Shown one piece after another: positions 45,203 to 53,604 of a DNA stretch of 64,000 bases. Numbering within the stretch: the first letter of the stretch is position 1; every line of letters begins with the position of its first letter. The notes beneath the pieces were generated by a model. That model did not search any database and had not been told where the DNA came from. It worked only from the letters and a program-made list of their open reading frames with translations. Position numbers and translations under genes: made by a program. This DNA comes from JACJYM01 sp965230495 (GTDB lineage Bacteria > Bacteroidota > Bacteroidia > Chitinophagales > Saprospiraceae), in NCBI GenBank assembly GCA_965230495.1, contig OZ246004.1:744001-808000 (forward strand), read 5' to 3'.

Positions 45203-46474
45203 TTACCATTTGTATCCATGAAACAAGTATTTTTTATAGGAAGCAATCATTTCATCTTTTATTTGGAATTCTTGGTTTGGGTCAATGGAATATTTACCTG
45301 ATATTTCTTTTAGGAATGCCATTTGTTCTATCCTATCCATTTTTAATCTGTTTCTATATTTAATAGAAATTGGTTGCCGTAGAAAATGATCTATTACCAC
45401 AATCAAAGTCGAAAAATCCATATCGCGTCTAGCATAAAAAGGATATGAAAGAAAAGACGAAGGGTTTGGATTAGGATTAGGGCAAAAAATGTTGAATTTT
45501 AAAACGCCTAATGATTGAGGTGATAAGTCTTTGGATTGATATAAGGCAGTATTCTTAAATATAAATTTGGATCCCCCAATAAGAAAAAGAGCAAAGTCAG
45601 AGCCTATATTTAATATGTTTATTAGCCTTAGTGTTTTTCTGAAATTTGAAGTTCTAAATGAAACTATCAATGCGAATATTATTCCTAGAAGTGCCCTTTC
45701 ATAACAATATGTTTCTTTCCGCATTGTCACTATTTCCGTTAAAAGAGACACCTTTTTTTCGTCCCATTTTCTCAATACAGAGATCGCCAATCCTGCAGAT
45801 AGAATGGCCCTAGAGTAATATGAATGATGTGGTTTGAAATATTCTCTTATTAGGAAAACGAAAGATTCGGATAAAGTATCAACCTTTAATAACCCGTCGC
45901 AGACTTTTATGACATGATTTTGATTGGTAAATATCTCTGACTTTATATTTGCAAGTTCTTTGTTCAATTGTTGTACAGTAATTTTCTCATAAATGGATTC
46001 TTCAATAATGGTTGCAATATTTACTTGAGATGACTTTTCTTTAGAAGCTAAATCACTCCTTTTTTGCTTCTCCATCCAATCCTCAATTTTCAAACCTTCA
46101 CCATAACCTTTCCATCCCATATAACCACAATAGAGAGCGAAAACATTTAATAGACGAGTGGTCTGATCATTGATTTCATTGTATGTAAACTTAAACCATA
46201 TCCTTAAAGCACTTTCACTAATCTTATCTTTTTTATTGAAAACCTCATCTGTTAAGTAAAACTTTTTAATAGCTAATTCTATTAAATCTTCATCGAAGTA
46301 TTTATCGATAATATTTGCTACTCGTTGACTTATCATTTCAGCTGAAACTCCGTAGTATCCTGTCGTAACATTTTTGATGATTGGTGTTTTATTTTCATAG
46401 TCATCAACTTCGTTTTCAAGGTTTTTCCTACAAAGTTCAATGAGTGGCTTATATTTTTCTTTATCACTTGACAT
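45203..46474 (-). CDS. Island protein of unknown function, 423 residues
   Basis: I do not recognise this gene. It is helix-rich and soluble at the N-terminus, with a weakly hydrophobic centre around residues 260-300 (YERALLGIIFALIVSF and GSDFALFLIGGSKFIF) and a short Pro-Asn repeat (CPNPNPNPSSF) near residue 335. There is no signal peptide. It points towards the tRNA-Pro and away from the rest of the island, with its start about 48 bp from the divergent gene at 46522. That makes it the leftmost visible island gene, a place where cargo or regulators often sit. Confidence 0.6.
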   Translation of the reverse strand: MSSDKEKYKPLIELCRKNLENEVDDYENKTPIIKNVTTGYYGVSAEMISQRVANIIDKYFDEDLIELAIKKFYLTDEVFNKKDKISESALRIWFKFTYNEINDQTTRLLNVFALYCGYMGWKGYGEGLKIEDWMEKQKRSDLASKEKSSQVNIATIIEESIYEKITVQQLNKELANIKSEIFTNQNHVIKVCDGLLKVDTLSESFVFLIREYFKPHHSYYSRAILSAGLAISVLRKWDEKKVSLLTEIVTMRKETYCYERALLGIIFALIVSFRTSNFRKTLRLINILNIGSDFALFLIGGSKFIFKNTALYQSKDLSPQSLGVLKFNIFCPNPNPNPSSFLSYPFYARRDMDFSTLIVVIDHFLRQPISIKYRNRLKMDRIEQMAFLKEISGKYSIDPNQEFQIKDEMIASYKKYLFHGYKW

Positions 46475-46521
46475 AATTAAATGTATGAGATATTAATAGT
46501 AATGTTCTAATATAAATCTAA

Positions 46522-47049
46522 ATGACAAAAAAGCCAAAAATGGTATTCATGAAACCAGATCAATATATACCTTATAAGCCTCATGCTAAACCAAAAAACA
46601 AATTTGAACAAAATCGTTTTACGGGAGAGTGCGTACCGACAACTCCCGTACTCGAAACAATAGGAGTTGAAGGAGTTAAGCAAATTGAGGAGCTAGTTAA
46701 GGAAATGCTAGTATGGAAGGATCGAATTTTTGGAAATGGTTCCCCATTAAATGCATTGCATTGGGAGATAGAGTTTTTAAACCTTGAGGACCCTTCGTAT
46801 ATTTATTTTTGTACTGCCTTTGATGGATTTCTTGATTCTCAAATGGAATCCGAAGATCGACTTTACTACAATAGTTATCCACTGGTTGATCCTAACAAAT
46901 TACCATTTGACCTAAGTGATATAGACGATTACTATAACTACCCCATAAAGCACGAAGACAGACTATATAATTACTTCATTACTAGATACTCATTGGACCT
47001 AGAATATTCTTATCGTGTTGAACAGTTCTTGGCTGACTTGAAGAAGTAG
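46522..47049 (+). CDS. Island protein of unknown function, 175 residues
   Basis: Not recognised. A soluble acidic protein with a Lys/Pro-rich N-terminus (KPDQYIPYKPHAKPKNKFEQN) and many aromatic and acidic residues afterwards (DLSDIDDYYNYPIKHEDRLYNY). No signal peptide, no transmembrane helix. It is the first gene of the plus-strand island block and is followed by iteron-like repeats at 47053-47104, so it could act with them in replication or regulation, but no DNA-binding motif is visible. Confidence 0.55.
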   Translation: MTKKPKMVFMKPDQYIPYKPHAKPKNKFEQNRFTGECVPTTPVLETIGVEGVKQIEELVKEMLVWKDRIFGNGSPLNALHWEIEFLNLEDPSYIYFCTAFDGFLDSQMESEDRLYYNSYPLVDPNKLPFDLSDIDDYYNYPIKHEDRLYNYFITRYSLDLEYSYRVEQFLADLKK

Positions 47050-47052
47050 TAT

Positions 47053-47104
47053 GTAAACTCACTTAGTTTACAGAGAAGTTTACAGAAGAGTTTACTGAGT
47101 TTAG
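47053..47104 (+). repeat. Iteron-like array AGTTTAC with flanking inverted copy
   Basis: AGTTTAC occurs at 47065-47071, 47077-47083 and 47089-47095, exactly 12 bp apart, and a one-base variant AGTTTAG at 47098-47104. An inverted copy GTAAACT sits at 47053-47059, which with the first direct copy forms the palindrome GTAAACTnnnnnAGTTTAC. The array lies between two island genes. Regular spacing of this sort suggests binding of a DNA-binding protein in the element, for autoregulation or replication. Confidence 0.7.
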
Positions 47105-47146
47105 GGTCTGCTCTGGGTGTATGTTTGCATATGTAAATGAAACACA

Positions 47147-47440
47147 ATGCAAACAAAGAAGAACAAAATTATCAGTTTTCTGAACGGGTGCTATGAAAAT
47201 GGCACCAATATCATCATAGTTATTACATATGCTCTTGTTGTGAGCTTTATGGCGTACTGTATGTATGCCATACATCTTGATCAAAAAATTAAAGCAACGA
47301 ATAGTGAGCGTATCGATAAATTAGAAAGAATCATTCGACAAAATATGTCCCCTGAGGTATGGAGTGATGATTATGACCCCTACGAATCTTTTGATGGTGA
47401 ATACAATGAAATTAATTACGAAACAGAAAATAATGAATAA
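47147..47440 (+). CDS. Small single-pass membrane protein of the island
   Basis: Not recognised. 97 residues: a short basic N-terminus, one transmembrane helix at about 23-43 (IIIVITYALVVSFMAYCMYAI), then a charged tail that becomes strongly acidic at the C-terminus (DDYDPYESFDGEYNE). The stop overlaps the next start (TAATG), so it is coupled to the 252-residue gene and likely acts with it. Confidence 0.6.
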   Translation: MQTKKNKIISFLNGCYENGTNIIIVITYALVVSFMAYCMYAIHLDQKIKATNSERIDKLERIIRQNMSPEVWSDDYDPYESFDGEYNEINYETENNE

Positions 47441-48198
47441 TGAAAACAGCACTCAATAGAATATATAAGGCTTTGACTCAGATATTAAGAACTCCAAAAT
47501 CCGAGAATGAATTTCTGAGTGAGACAAAGGTAAGGATTCCACCGCTTGACCAATCTCCCAATATTAAGCTGTTGATAAATGTCTTGCAACAGCAGTTAAA
47601 TGTGAGTTACGACTTCTTTAAGTCAATCTCAATTATTTTGTCTAAAGCAGGTGTGGACTTTTCTCTTTCTAAGAAAGAATATCAGGGCGATATTTCTGAC
47701 CCTTATAGATCGAAGCAAATAATTTTTTCTATTCAAACTCTATTAGTTCACAGAATATTTGAGATTATTAATAATCAATATAGTATTGGAGAAGAAGTCG
47801 CATCCTTGGATAAAGAACTTAACGAATATATCTATAAATCTCCTCTAGAGTCGCGAATACCATTTGAAACAGAATTAAGAGAAGTGTTACTTACCGAAGT
47901 ACAGGGTAGAGCCAGTCTGGTTTCTGAAGAACAAATAATGTTGGGCTTTCAAAGCAAGTCAAATTACTTAGATGCCATTTCAGAGACCAAGGATAGACTA
48001 CTCGCAGAAATTGAGCGAAGTCGACGAGTAGAAGAAGCTAGATCAGAGGAGTTTAAGACAGATTATCAATCTAAAGTAAAGAATAAGGCACTTCGTGATC
48101 TATCCGATAGGCCAGAAGAACATAAGAAGATTCTTGCTGAAGTCCGTAAGGCAATTAAGCAGTCAAGGTGTATTCAGAATGGAGTAACGACTCGCTAA
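47440..48198 (+). CDS. Island protein of unknown function, helical, coiled-coil C-terminus
   Basis: Not recognised. 252 residues, mostly helical, no signal peptide or transmembrane helix. The N-terminal part contains a conserved-looking hydrophobic stretch (NIKLLINVLQQQLNVSYDFF). The C-terminal third (from about residue 180) is charged and predicted coiled coil, ending in basic residues. It is translationally coupled to the preceding membrane protein and lies 26 bp ahead of the four-helix membrane protein, which fits a membrane-associated complex. Confidence 0.6.
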   Translation: MKTALNRIYKALTQILRTPKSENEFLSETKVRIPPLDQSPNIKLLINVLQQQLNVSYDFFKSISIILSKAGVDFSLSKKEYQGDISDPYRSKQIIFSIQTLLVHRIFEIINNQYSIGEEVASLDKELNEYIYKSPLESRIPFETELREVLLTEVQGRASLVSEEQIMLGFQSKSNYLDAISETKDRLLAEIERSRRVEEARSEEFKTDYQSKVKNKALRDLSDRPEEHKKILAEVRKAIKQSRCIQNGVTTR

Positions 48199-48224
48199 TA
48201 TTTAAATAACAAAAATTTATAAGT

Positions 48225-49148
48225 ATGACACGAACAAGAAAAACAGAAATTTCCAATGAAAATCTTCAAAGAGTAGATGAAATCTTGGAGGATATGAAGA
48301 GATTTCGGAAGAGTAATCCTCGTAAGGAAAATCAAGTCTATAAGTTGGTAGAGGGATTGGAATTAGTCCAGTCTGAGAAAGAAAAGAAGCAAAACTTCAT
48401 TAACGAACTTCTATTTGTTGGTAGAGAATATTCAGAATATCAGAGCGTATCCTTATTGATGTTAGTATTACTCGGTTCAGTAGCTCTAACAATTGTAATA
48501 AGTGAAGGTATTCTCTACAGTTTTAATGTTCAGGAATCCTTTGGAATAGATAATGCATGGACTTTTGGTTTTGTGTTTTTGGGAATAAGCTTGGTACTGT
48601 CCTATTTTCTGAAACCATATGTTCACACAGAGATGTTAGCACGAACGTCAAGACGATGGACACCCTATAAGCTTTATAAAGCATTTACAGTATTCAATAT
48701 AATTATCACGGTACTTAGCTTTGGAATACTCTATGTGGGATTATCAGAAGAGAATAATGAGATAAAAGCACTTACAGAACAATTAAGTAATTCATCTGGA
48801 TTTGGGATGAGCGTTGAAGAAGAAACCATAGCCTTGACAGCAAATCAACAAGACCATCAAAAGGACGAAACAGAAGACTATTTTGCCCAAGTTCATGCAG
48901 CTATATCTCCTTTTGTTTTGATGCAATTAAGTCTGACAATGTTGCTTGCTGCAATTTTCCTAGAAGTGAAATTTATGCTATTACTTATTCCTTATTTGAA
49001 TGAAAGGAAGATAAGGAGGCTCAAAAACTTACAAAAACAAAATCAGACTGACTTCTCAGCACTAAAAGTTTTTTTCCTGCTGCTTTTGGAACAAATGGAT
49101 CAGATAGATAGCCTCAATGCCGATAAACAAATATTAGAAAACTTTTAA
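48225..49148 (+). CDS. Four-helix membrane protein of unknown function
   Basis: Not recognised. 307 residues with a charged, helical N-terminal cytoplasmic domain (about 1-75), then hydrophobic segments near 78-100, 112-132, 154-174 and 233-258, and a basic C-terminal helical tail. The loop between helices 3 and 4 is long and polar (about residues 178-230). This build, with a long cytoplasmic N-terminal domain, resembles accessory components of membrane machines more than transporters. It is followed after 12 bp by the vWA-like secreted protein. Confidence 0.6.
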   Translation: MTRTRKTEISNENLQRVDEILEDMKRFRKSNPRKENQVYKLVEGLELVQSEKEKKQNFINELLFVGREYSEYQSVSLLMLVLLGSVALTIVISEGILYSFNVQESFGIDNAWTFGFVFLGISLVLSYFLKPYVHTEMLARTSRRWTPYKLYKAFTVFNIIITVLSFGILYVGLSEENNEIKALTEQLSNSSGFGMSVEEETIALTANQQDHQKDETEDYFAQVHAAISPFVLMQLSLTMLLAAIFLEVKFMLLLIPYLNERKIRRLKNLQKQNQTDFSALKVFFLLLLEQMDQIDSLNADKQILENF

Positions 49149-49160
49149 AAAACTAGAAAG

Positions 49161-49931
49161 ATGAAATCAGAAACGATAATGATTATGGGCTTTTTATTAG
49201 TACTTATTAATTGTGCAACGGCTCAGACGAGAGAAACAAGAGTCTCATTGATATTTTGCGATAAGACGATTTCTATTAAATCCAGTAAAGTGATTGAAGA
49301 AAAGAATAAGGAGTTTGTTCTTGATATTCTTAATCAAGGAGTGGGTAAAAAAGGAGATAAAGTAATAGTCTCCTACATATATTCACAGACAGCTAATCCA
49401 TCGAATAGACAGGTATTCGAGTACGAATTTAGCGACATGCCCTCATATGATAATTTAAGTTCTCTAAAGCGGAAGAAGGCTATACTTAAATACCAACTAG
49501 CCAAACGACAGTATAATTCGGAATTTTCTCAAAGGGTATTGAAGTATTGTTTTGAAGGGAAAACAGATCAAACCACAACGAATCTACTGGGATCGCTTAA
49601 GGTAATGGCTGATATAGCAAAGGAGCACCCGTCAGGTGACATGGAGGTCTTTTTTCTAAGTGATTTATGCGAGAGTCATTTTAAGAAATACTATTGTCAT
49701 GGAGGTAAGCGATTTAAAAGTTACAAGGAAGCAGAAACACAAGCTAAGAAAGATTTACATACAGTACTGGAATACTATCAGTTAGAGATCGATGATTTTC
49801 AGAGGATACAAGGTGTTTCTGTTCTTCTTCCTGCCCAAAGAATGGAGAAAAATGAAGCACTGGAAATGATGCCAATATATTTCAAATCTCTTTGTAAAGA
49901 GATAGGCATTGATGAAGTAATAATTAAATAA
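49161..49931 (+). CDS. Secreted vWA-like protein with a partial MIDAS motif
   Basis: A 256-residue protein with an N-terminal signal peptide (hydrophobic residues 7-20, ending near ATAQ). The mature part has features of a von Willebrand A domain: a first strand VSLIFCDKTISIK whose DKTIS (residues 34-38) matches DxTxS, a Thr-rich turn TDQTTTNLLGSL (about 135-146) and FFLSDL with Asp168, the positions expected of the MIDAS metal site. No database check was possible. Such domains hold metal-dependent protein contacts. Its place between a membrane protein and other unknown genes suggests a cell-envelope partner. Confidence 0.6.
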   Translation: MKSETIMIMGFLLVLINCATAQTRETRVSLIFCDKTISIKSSKVIEEKNKEFVLDILNQGVGKKGDKVIVSYIYSQTANPSNRQVFEYEFSDMPSYDNLSSLKRKKAILKYQLAKRQYNSEFSQRVLKYCFEGKTDQTTTNLLGSLKVMADIAKEHPSGDMEVFFLSDLCESHFKKYYCHGGKRFKSYKEAETQAKKDLHTVLEYYQLEIDDFQRIQGVSVLLPAQRMEKNEALEMMPIYFKSLCKEIGIDEVIIK

Positions 49932-49948
49932 TTCACATAAAATTTTAA

Positions 49949-50782
49949 ATGATGATTACATTAAAGAAAGACTTGGTCGATATATTCCACGAGCAAGCGA
50001 ACTTATTTGAAAGCCAATTATCTGCATTCCACGATGAGTTAGATACGAAGGGTATTGTCAAAAATGATGTGCCGATAACGGGCTATGATGTACAAATTGG
50101 AGGTAGGCATCTTCGGCAAAAAGAGTATGATGTTTTAAAGAAGGGAGTTCTAAGTATTAGCGAAACGGTATCTGAGATTAAAGAGAATCTTTCTTTTACA
50201 GAGGTAATAGTTTTACCGATGGCTCTGGTAAAGCAGTTGATACAGGAGACCTCACTTTTTTATATCCATCAAACAACGGACAATATCTATGTTCTTCCCA
50301 GAAGTTGGAGAGAAAAAGTACTAAAAAGGAAGAAGTCCATAGCTCGTTATGGTAATACTACTATTCGTTCTGTGTCATTAAGAGAAGCCTATCCAGATGG
50401 TGTCATAAAGTCTCATGGTAAACCATCAAAGTATAATGATCGAGTTAAAATAACGCTTCCAAAAGCCCCAAATCACGTTCACGAAGAGATTATTAAAGTG
50501 GTTAATTATTTACCAAAGCAATTTGTATCTAACATCCGTATTATTGCAGACCCTAAGTCGTTAGGAGTAACCTTGTTACTAGCTAAGGAGAGACGTACAC
50601 CACGTCGACCAGCACGGAGTCTTGATCCGGGTATTGTGATCGAAATAGGAGCATTCTGTGCCATCTTACCGAAAACATTCTATCATTTATCAGCTTTGGA
50701 AAAAGGCTTTTTAAGTCGAGTGAGGAAGATAGAAAGCAGATGGAGTGTGGAAGATTTTATTCAAGAATACTCAAATAATTAG
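49949..50782 (+). CDS. Island protein of unknown function, 277 residues
   Basis: Not recognised. No signal peptide or transmembrane helix. It has a helical N-terminus (KDLVDIFHEQANLFESQLSA), a central segment VLPRSWREKVLKRKKSIARY, and a compact alpha/beta C-terminal half (NIRIIADPKSLGVTLLLAKE). A short basic patch lies at about 220-230 (RRTPRRPARSL). It ends 2 bp before the HTH gene, so it is part of the same transcription unit as the mobilization genes. Confidence 0.55.
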   Translation: MMITLKKDLVDIFHEQANLFESQLSAFHDELDTKGIVKNDVPITGYDVQIGGRHLRQKEYDVLKKGVLSISETVSEIKENLSFTEVIVLPMALVKQLIQETSLFYIHQTTDNIYVLPRSWREKVLKRKKSIARYGNTTIRSVSLREAYPDGVIKSHGKPSKYNDRVKITLPKAPNHVHEEIIKVVNYLPKQFVSNIRIIADPKSLGVTLLLAKERRTPRRPARSLDPGIVIEIGAFCAILPKTFYHLSALEKGFLSRVRKIESRWSVEDFIQEYSNN

Positions 50783-50784
50783 TC

Positions 50785-51072
50785 ATGTTGGAGGAAACAA
50801 ATGCTAGGCAGATTTTGATGATGGGCGAAAACGATCTTCTGCTTTTATTGGAAAAGTACTACGATAGAATTGTAGAAGACAAGAAGGTGGAACCAGAATG
50901 GATATCGGCTCCTGAAGCCAAAGCCTTATTAAAAATTAAGAGTTCTACTACATTAATAAAATACAAGAACGAAGGCTTGATTAAGTACAGTGAGCTAGGA
51001 CCTCGTCACATACTTTTTTCAAGAAGCAGCATATTGGAATTTATTTCATCACGGGCAAAAGAAACTTTTTAA
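50785..51072 (+). CDS. Excisionase-like helix-turn-helix protein
   Basis: A 95-residue protein with an N-terminal helical leader and a MerR/HTH_17-type winged helix at about residues 38-90 (WISAPEAKALLKIKSSTTLIKY, with the recognition helix there, then IKYSELGPRHILFSRSSILEFI). Bacteroidota integrative elements commonly encode such proteins, which act as excisionases or control mobilization genes. Located directly upstream of the coupling-protein block. Assigned by fold pattern. Confidence 0.75.
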   Translation: MLEETNARQILMMGENDLLLLLEKYYDRIVEDKKVEPEWISAPEAKALLKIKSSTTLIKYKNEGLIKYSELGPRHILFSRSSILEFISSRAKETF

Positions 51073-51075
51073 GAT

Positions 51076-51327
51076 ATGGAAAAGAAAGAAGTAAATTATG
51101 CAGCAATAATTAATCGTGGTTATTACCTCGGCAAATACTTAGACCCAAGATTGAAAGATGCAGTTTTCGCTCGTATCTCAGAATTAGAGCAAAAAGGTGA
51201 GAAAGCTCATATATGGCAGAAGTACCGACGTGGTATTGAGATTGGTATGCAAGAGTGGAAGTTAGAGCAGTTAAAACGGGCAAACCAGATTTCTCGTAGC
51301 GACAAGGATAGAGGCATTTCACGATAA
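51076..51327 (+). CDS. Small soluble island protein of unknown function
   Basis: Not recognised. 83 residues, helical and charged (YLDPRLKDAVFARISELEQK), without a transmembrane segment. Located 3 bp after the HTH gene and 15 bp before a small membrane protein, in the same orientation, so a real gene in the mobilization operon is likely. Confidence 0.6.
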   Translation: MEKKEVNYAAIINRGYYLGKYLDPRLKDAVFARISELEQKGEKAHIWQKYRRGIEIGMQEWKLEQLKRANQISRSDKDRGISR

Positions 51328-51342
51328 AACATTTCGTCAGCG

Positions 51343-51573
51343 ATGAGTTTTGTGATATATCCTATTATCCAGCTAGTGGCATGGGCTTTAGTTATAGGCA
51401 TGCTTTTTCCTAAAGCATTTTCTTACTATGGTAAATTCTTGCAATGGATTTTCCGAATCGTTGTGAAAAGTCTTGAAGTTTTAATTGCAATAGTAGCCAA
51501 AATACTAAAGCTCATTGGCCACATTTTAGAACGTGTATTTGAACTGCTCGGCAGTCTTTTCGGGAGGCGATAA
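51343..51573 (+). CDS. Small membrane protein directly upstream of the coupling protein
   Basis: 76 residues with an N-terminal hydrophobic helix (about 2-25), a second hydrophobic amphipathic region (about 33-65) and a basic end (LLGSLFGRR). The first 28 residues of the coupling protein that follows end in a similar pattern (FIRFLFGRG). VirD4-type coupling proteins normally have an N-terminal membrane anchor, and the one encoded next has only a short one. This gene may provide the anchor as a separate subunit. That role is inference. Confidence 0.55.
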   Translation: MSFVIYPIIQLVAWALVIGMLFPKAFSYYGKFLQWIFRIVVKSLEVLIAIVAKILKLIGHILERVFELLGSLFGRR

Positions 51574-51599
51574 TTTTTTAATTCTTTTCAAATTATTTT

Positions 51600-53063
51600 A
51601 TGGCAATTATAGATGCTCTTTTTGAAGTTTTCAGAATCTTGATAGATGGTCTATTTGGATTTATACGATTTCTTTTTGGACGAGGTTACCGAAGTCAACA
51701 CAGTCTTTATCACGGAGGCTTTATGTCTTGGTTCACAAGAATAAAATTACTCAACCGATGGAACAAAGGCATAGTCGTAGACGGAAAAAAATTAAGGCTG
51801 TCTAAGGCTAATTCTAAATTACATTTTTGTATCATCGGTGGAACAGGATCTTATAAAAGCACTTTGCAATATGCCAATATTATGGCCTCTAATGAATCGA
51901 AGTTAATTATTGATGTTGACGGAGTTGGCTTTGAGAAGACCGCAGCAGATCAAATCAAGCAAGGGGTAGATGTTCATGTGGTAAAACCGTTGGAGCCAGA
52001 AATTTCTTCTCAAACAAATCTAATGGACAATGTAAATTCTTCTTCGGACGGTAAGAAATTAGCCCATAAGATAGTTTCTATGCATTACGCGATAAATGGC
52101 AATTCAGAGTCCGCCTTTTGGCAGCACTCAGCTACCAGTCTGTTGGCATTACTCATTAACGTTAGTAAGCGTATGCCCGTTCAATTTCATACGTTTAGTG
52201 GTGTTCGTCATTTATGTCAGAACTTTCTGGCATCAAGCATGGAGTCAATCATGATAGAGTTTACCAGAGGTGATACGGAACTTTTTTCAGAGTATGTGGC
52301 CATGAAATCAATGGACCCTAAGACCTTTGCAGGGGTACAAGCCAGTCTTCTTTCTTGTCTCGATAGAATTTCTGATCGGTCCATTCAGCATTTGATGGCA
52401 CGAACGACGCTAAGTTTTAAGGATTTTGTTGAAAAACCAACCGCTATCTATCTGATTATTCCTGAGGCTGAAATGGCATACTACTCTTTGTTTATATCGC
52501 TTTATATCGATTCACTTTTGCAATACATTCAGAATTACAAACCGCCGAAAGATAAATTTTATCAGATAATTCTTGATGAAGTAGCTCATTTGGGGCTTGA
52601 TTTGCCCATGTATTGTGCCACCGTTCGGAAGTACCAAATCTCTCTGACACTCCTGATACAAAGTGTATCGTTCCTTAAACACAGGTTCAAAGAAAACTAC
52701 CGAAGTATTCTTTCGGGAGGCATATCTAATAAGCTTATCATGGGGGGAGCAGATATAGAACTAGCAAAAGAGTTATCGGATATTTTTGGTAAAAAGGGGG
52801 TGCATTTGAAAAATAAAAAAGGAGGATATATGACGCATAGAGAGGTGTTAAGTCCTACGGAAATTATCCAATTAAAAAAACGACAAGGACTTTTTATTCA
52901 TAGGAATGAAAGCCCCTATATCATTAAACGTGTTTACCCACACTTTACCCAACGTCGACTAAGGAGGAGAAGTAAGGCGAAACCGCCTGTTTTTGAAGCC
53001 AAGCCATTAGAACGACCATCACTTTATCCAATCAATAATACAAGTTCGAATGAAGGATTCTAG
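51600..53063 (+). CDS. VirD4/TraG-like type IV coupling ATPase
   Basis: A 487-residue ATPase of the VirD4/TraG coupling-protein family that brings relaxase-DNA complexes to a type IV secretion channel. The N-terminus has a short hydrophobic segment (about 3-27). The Walker A region is GGTGSYKST (residues 80-88), with Tyr where Gly normally precedes Lys. Walker B is IILDEVAHLG (LDE at 325-327). The sensor-like GVQASLLSCLDRIS and LLIQSVSFLKHRF segments also fit. The relaxosome gene overlaps the end by 14 bp. It is shorter than most VirD4 proteins (about 600 residues). Confidence 0.85.
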   Translation: MAIIDALFEVFRILIDGLFGFIRFLFGRGYRSQHSLYHGGFMSWFTRIKLLNRWNKGIVVDGKKLRLSKANSKLHFCIIGGTGSYKSTLQYANIMASNESKLIIDVDGVGFEKTAADQIKQGVDVHVVKPLEPEISSQTNLMDNVNSSSDGKKLAHKIVSMHYAINGNSESAFWQHSATSLLALLINVSKRMPVQFHTFSGVRHLCQNFLASSMESIMIEFTRGDTELFSEYVAMKSMDPKTFAGVQASLLSCLDRISDRSIQHLMARTTLSFKDFVEKPTAIYLIIPEAEMAYYSLFISLYIDSLLQYIQNYKPPKDKFYQIILDEVAHLGLDLPMYCATVRKYQISLTLLIQSVSFLKHRFKENYRSILSGGISNKLIMGGADIELAKELSDIFGKKGVHLKNKKGGYMTHREVLSPTEIIQLKKRQGLFIHRNESPYIIKRVYPHFTQRRLRRRSKAKPPVFEAKPLERPSLYPINNTSSNEGF

Positions 53064-53604
53064 TCAACAAACGGAGCTATTTCGATCAGGGTTAATAGAG
53101 GAGCAAGCATCGCCAAAGGAAATTTCTGAATGGAAAGAGGCTAGAAGAAAAGCTTATACGAAGGAGTACAATAAACGGTACTCTGAGAAAAGAAAGAAAG
53201 TGAATTTGGTATTTGAGAAAGAAATTTATGTGAGGTGGGTAGAGAAATCCAAAGAGCATGGAATGCCTTTAGCAACCTACCTGAAATCCTGTATTCAAAA
53301 TTATCATGAAGGCATATACATCAGTCCTAAGGGAAAGGAATTGAATGCAATTAGCAAATTGCTTTTAGAGATCAATAATAGTATTTCGAGAAGCATAGCC
53401 TTAGTGCCTCTTAGTCAGGGTATGAGCTATGAAGATATTGCCTCACTAAAAAGAAGAGTTGCTGATATAGAGTTTTTGGTAGAGCAATCACTCCAACCTA
53501 AAAGTTTGACGGTGTTTATCAAGGAAGGGGCTGATAACTCACCTAGTTTTATTCCCAAGCTTCTTAATGCAATAAGTCAGTATTTAACCAAACAACCATG
53601 CTAA
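53050..53604 (+). CDS. MobC-like relaxosome accessory protein
   Basis: A 184-residue basic protein. After a charged N-terminus it has a ribbon-helix-helix-like segment (KVNLVFEKEIYVRWVEKSKEHGMPLATYLKSC; the RHH core is VNLVFEKEIYVRWVEK), then a helical domain. This is the layout of MobC/MbeC-type accessory proteins that bind oriT and help the relaxase. It overlaps the coupling-protein gene by 14 bp and the relaxase gene by 7 bp, so all three are translated together. Confidence 0.7.
   Translation: MKDSSQQTELFRSGLIEEQASPKEISEWKEARRKAYTKEYNKRYSEKRKKVNLVFEKEIYVRWVEKSKEHGMPLATYLKSCIQNYHEGIYISPKGKELNAISKLLLEINNSISRSIALVPLSQGMSYEDIASLKRRVADIEFLVEQSLQPKSLTVFIKEGADNSPSFIPKLLNAISQYLTKQPC

Noticed and set aside
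47053..47104. CRISPR array
   Set aside because: The repeat unit is only 7 bases with 5-base spacers, far below CRISPR size, and no cas genes are present.
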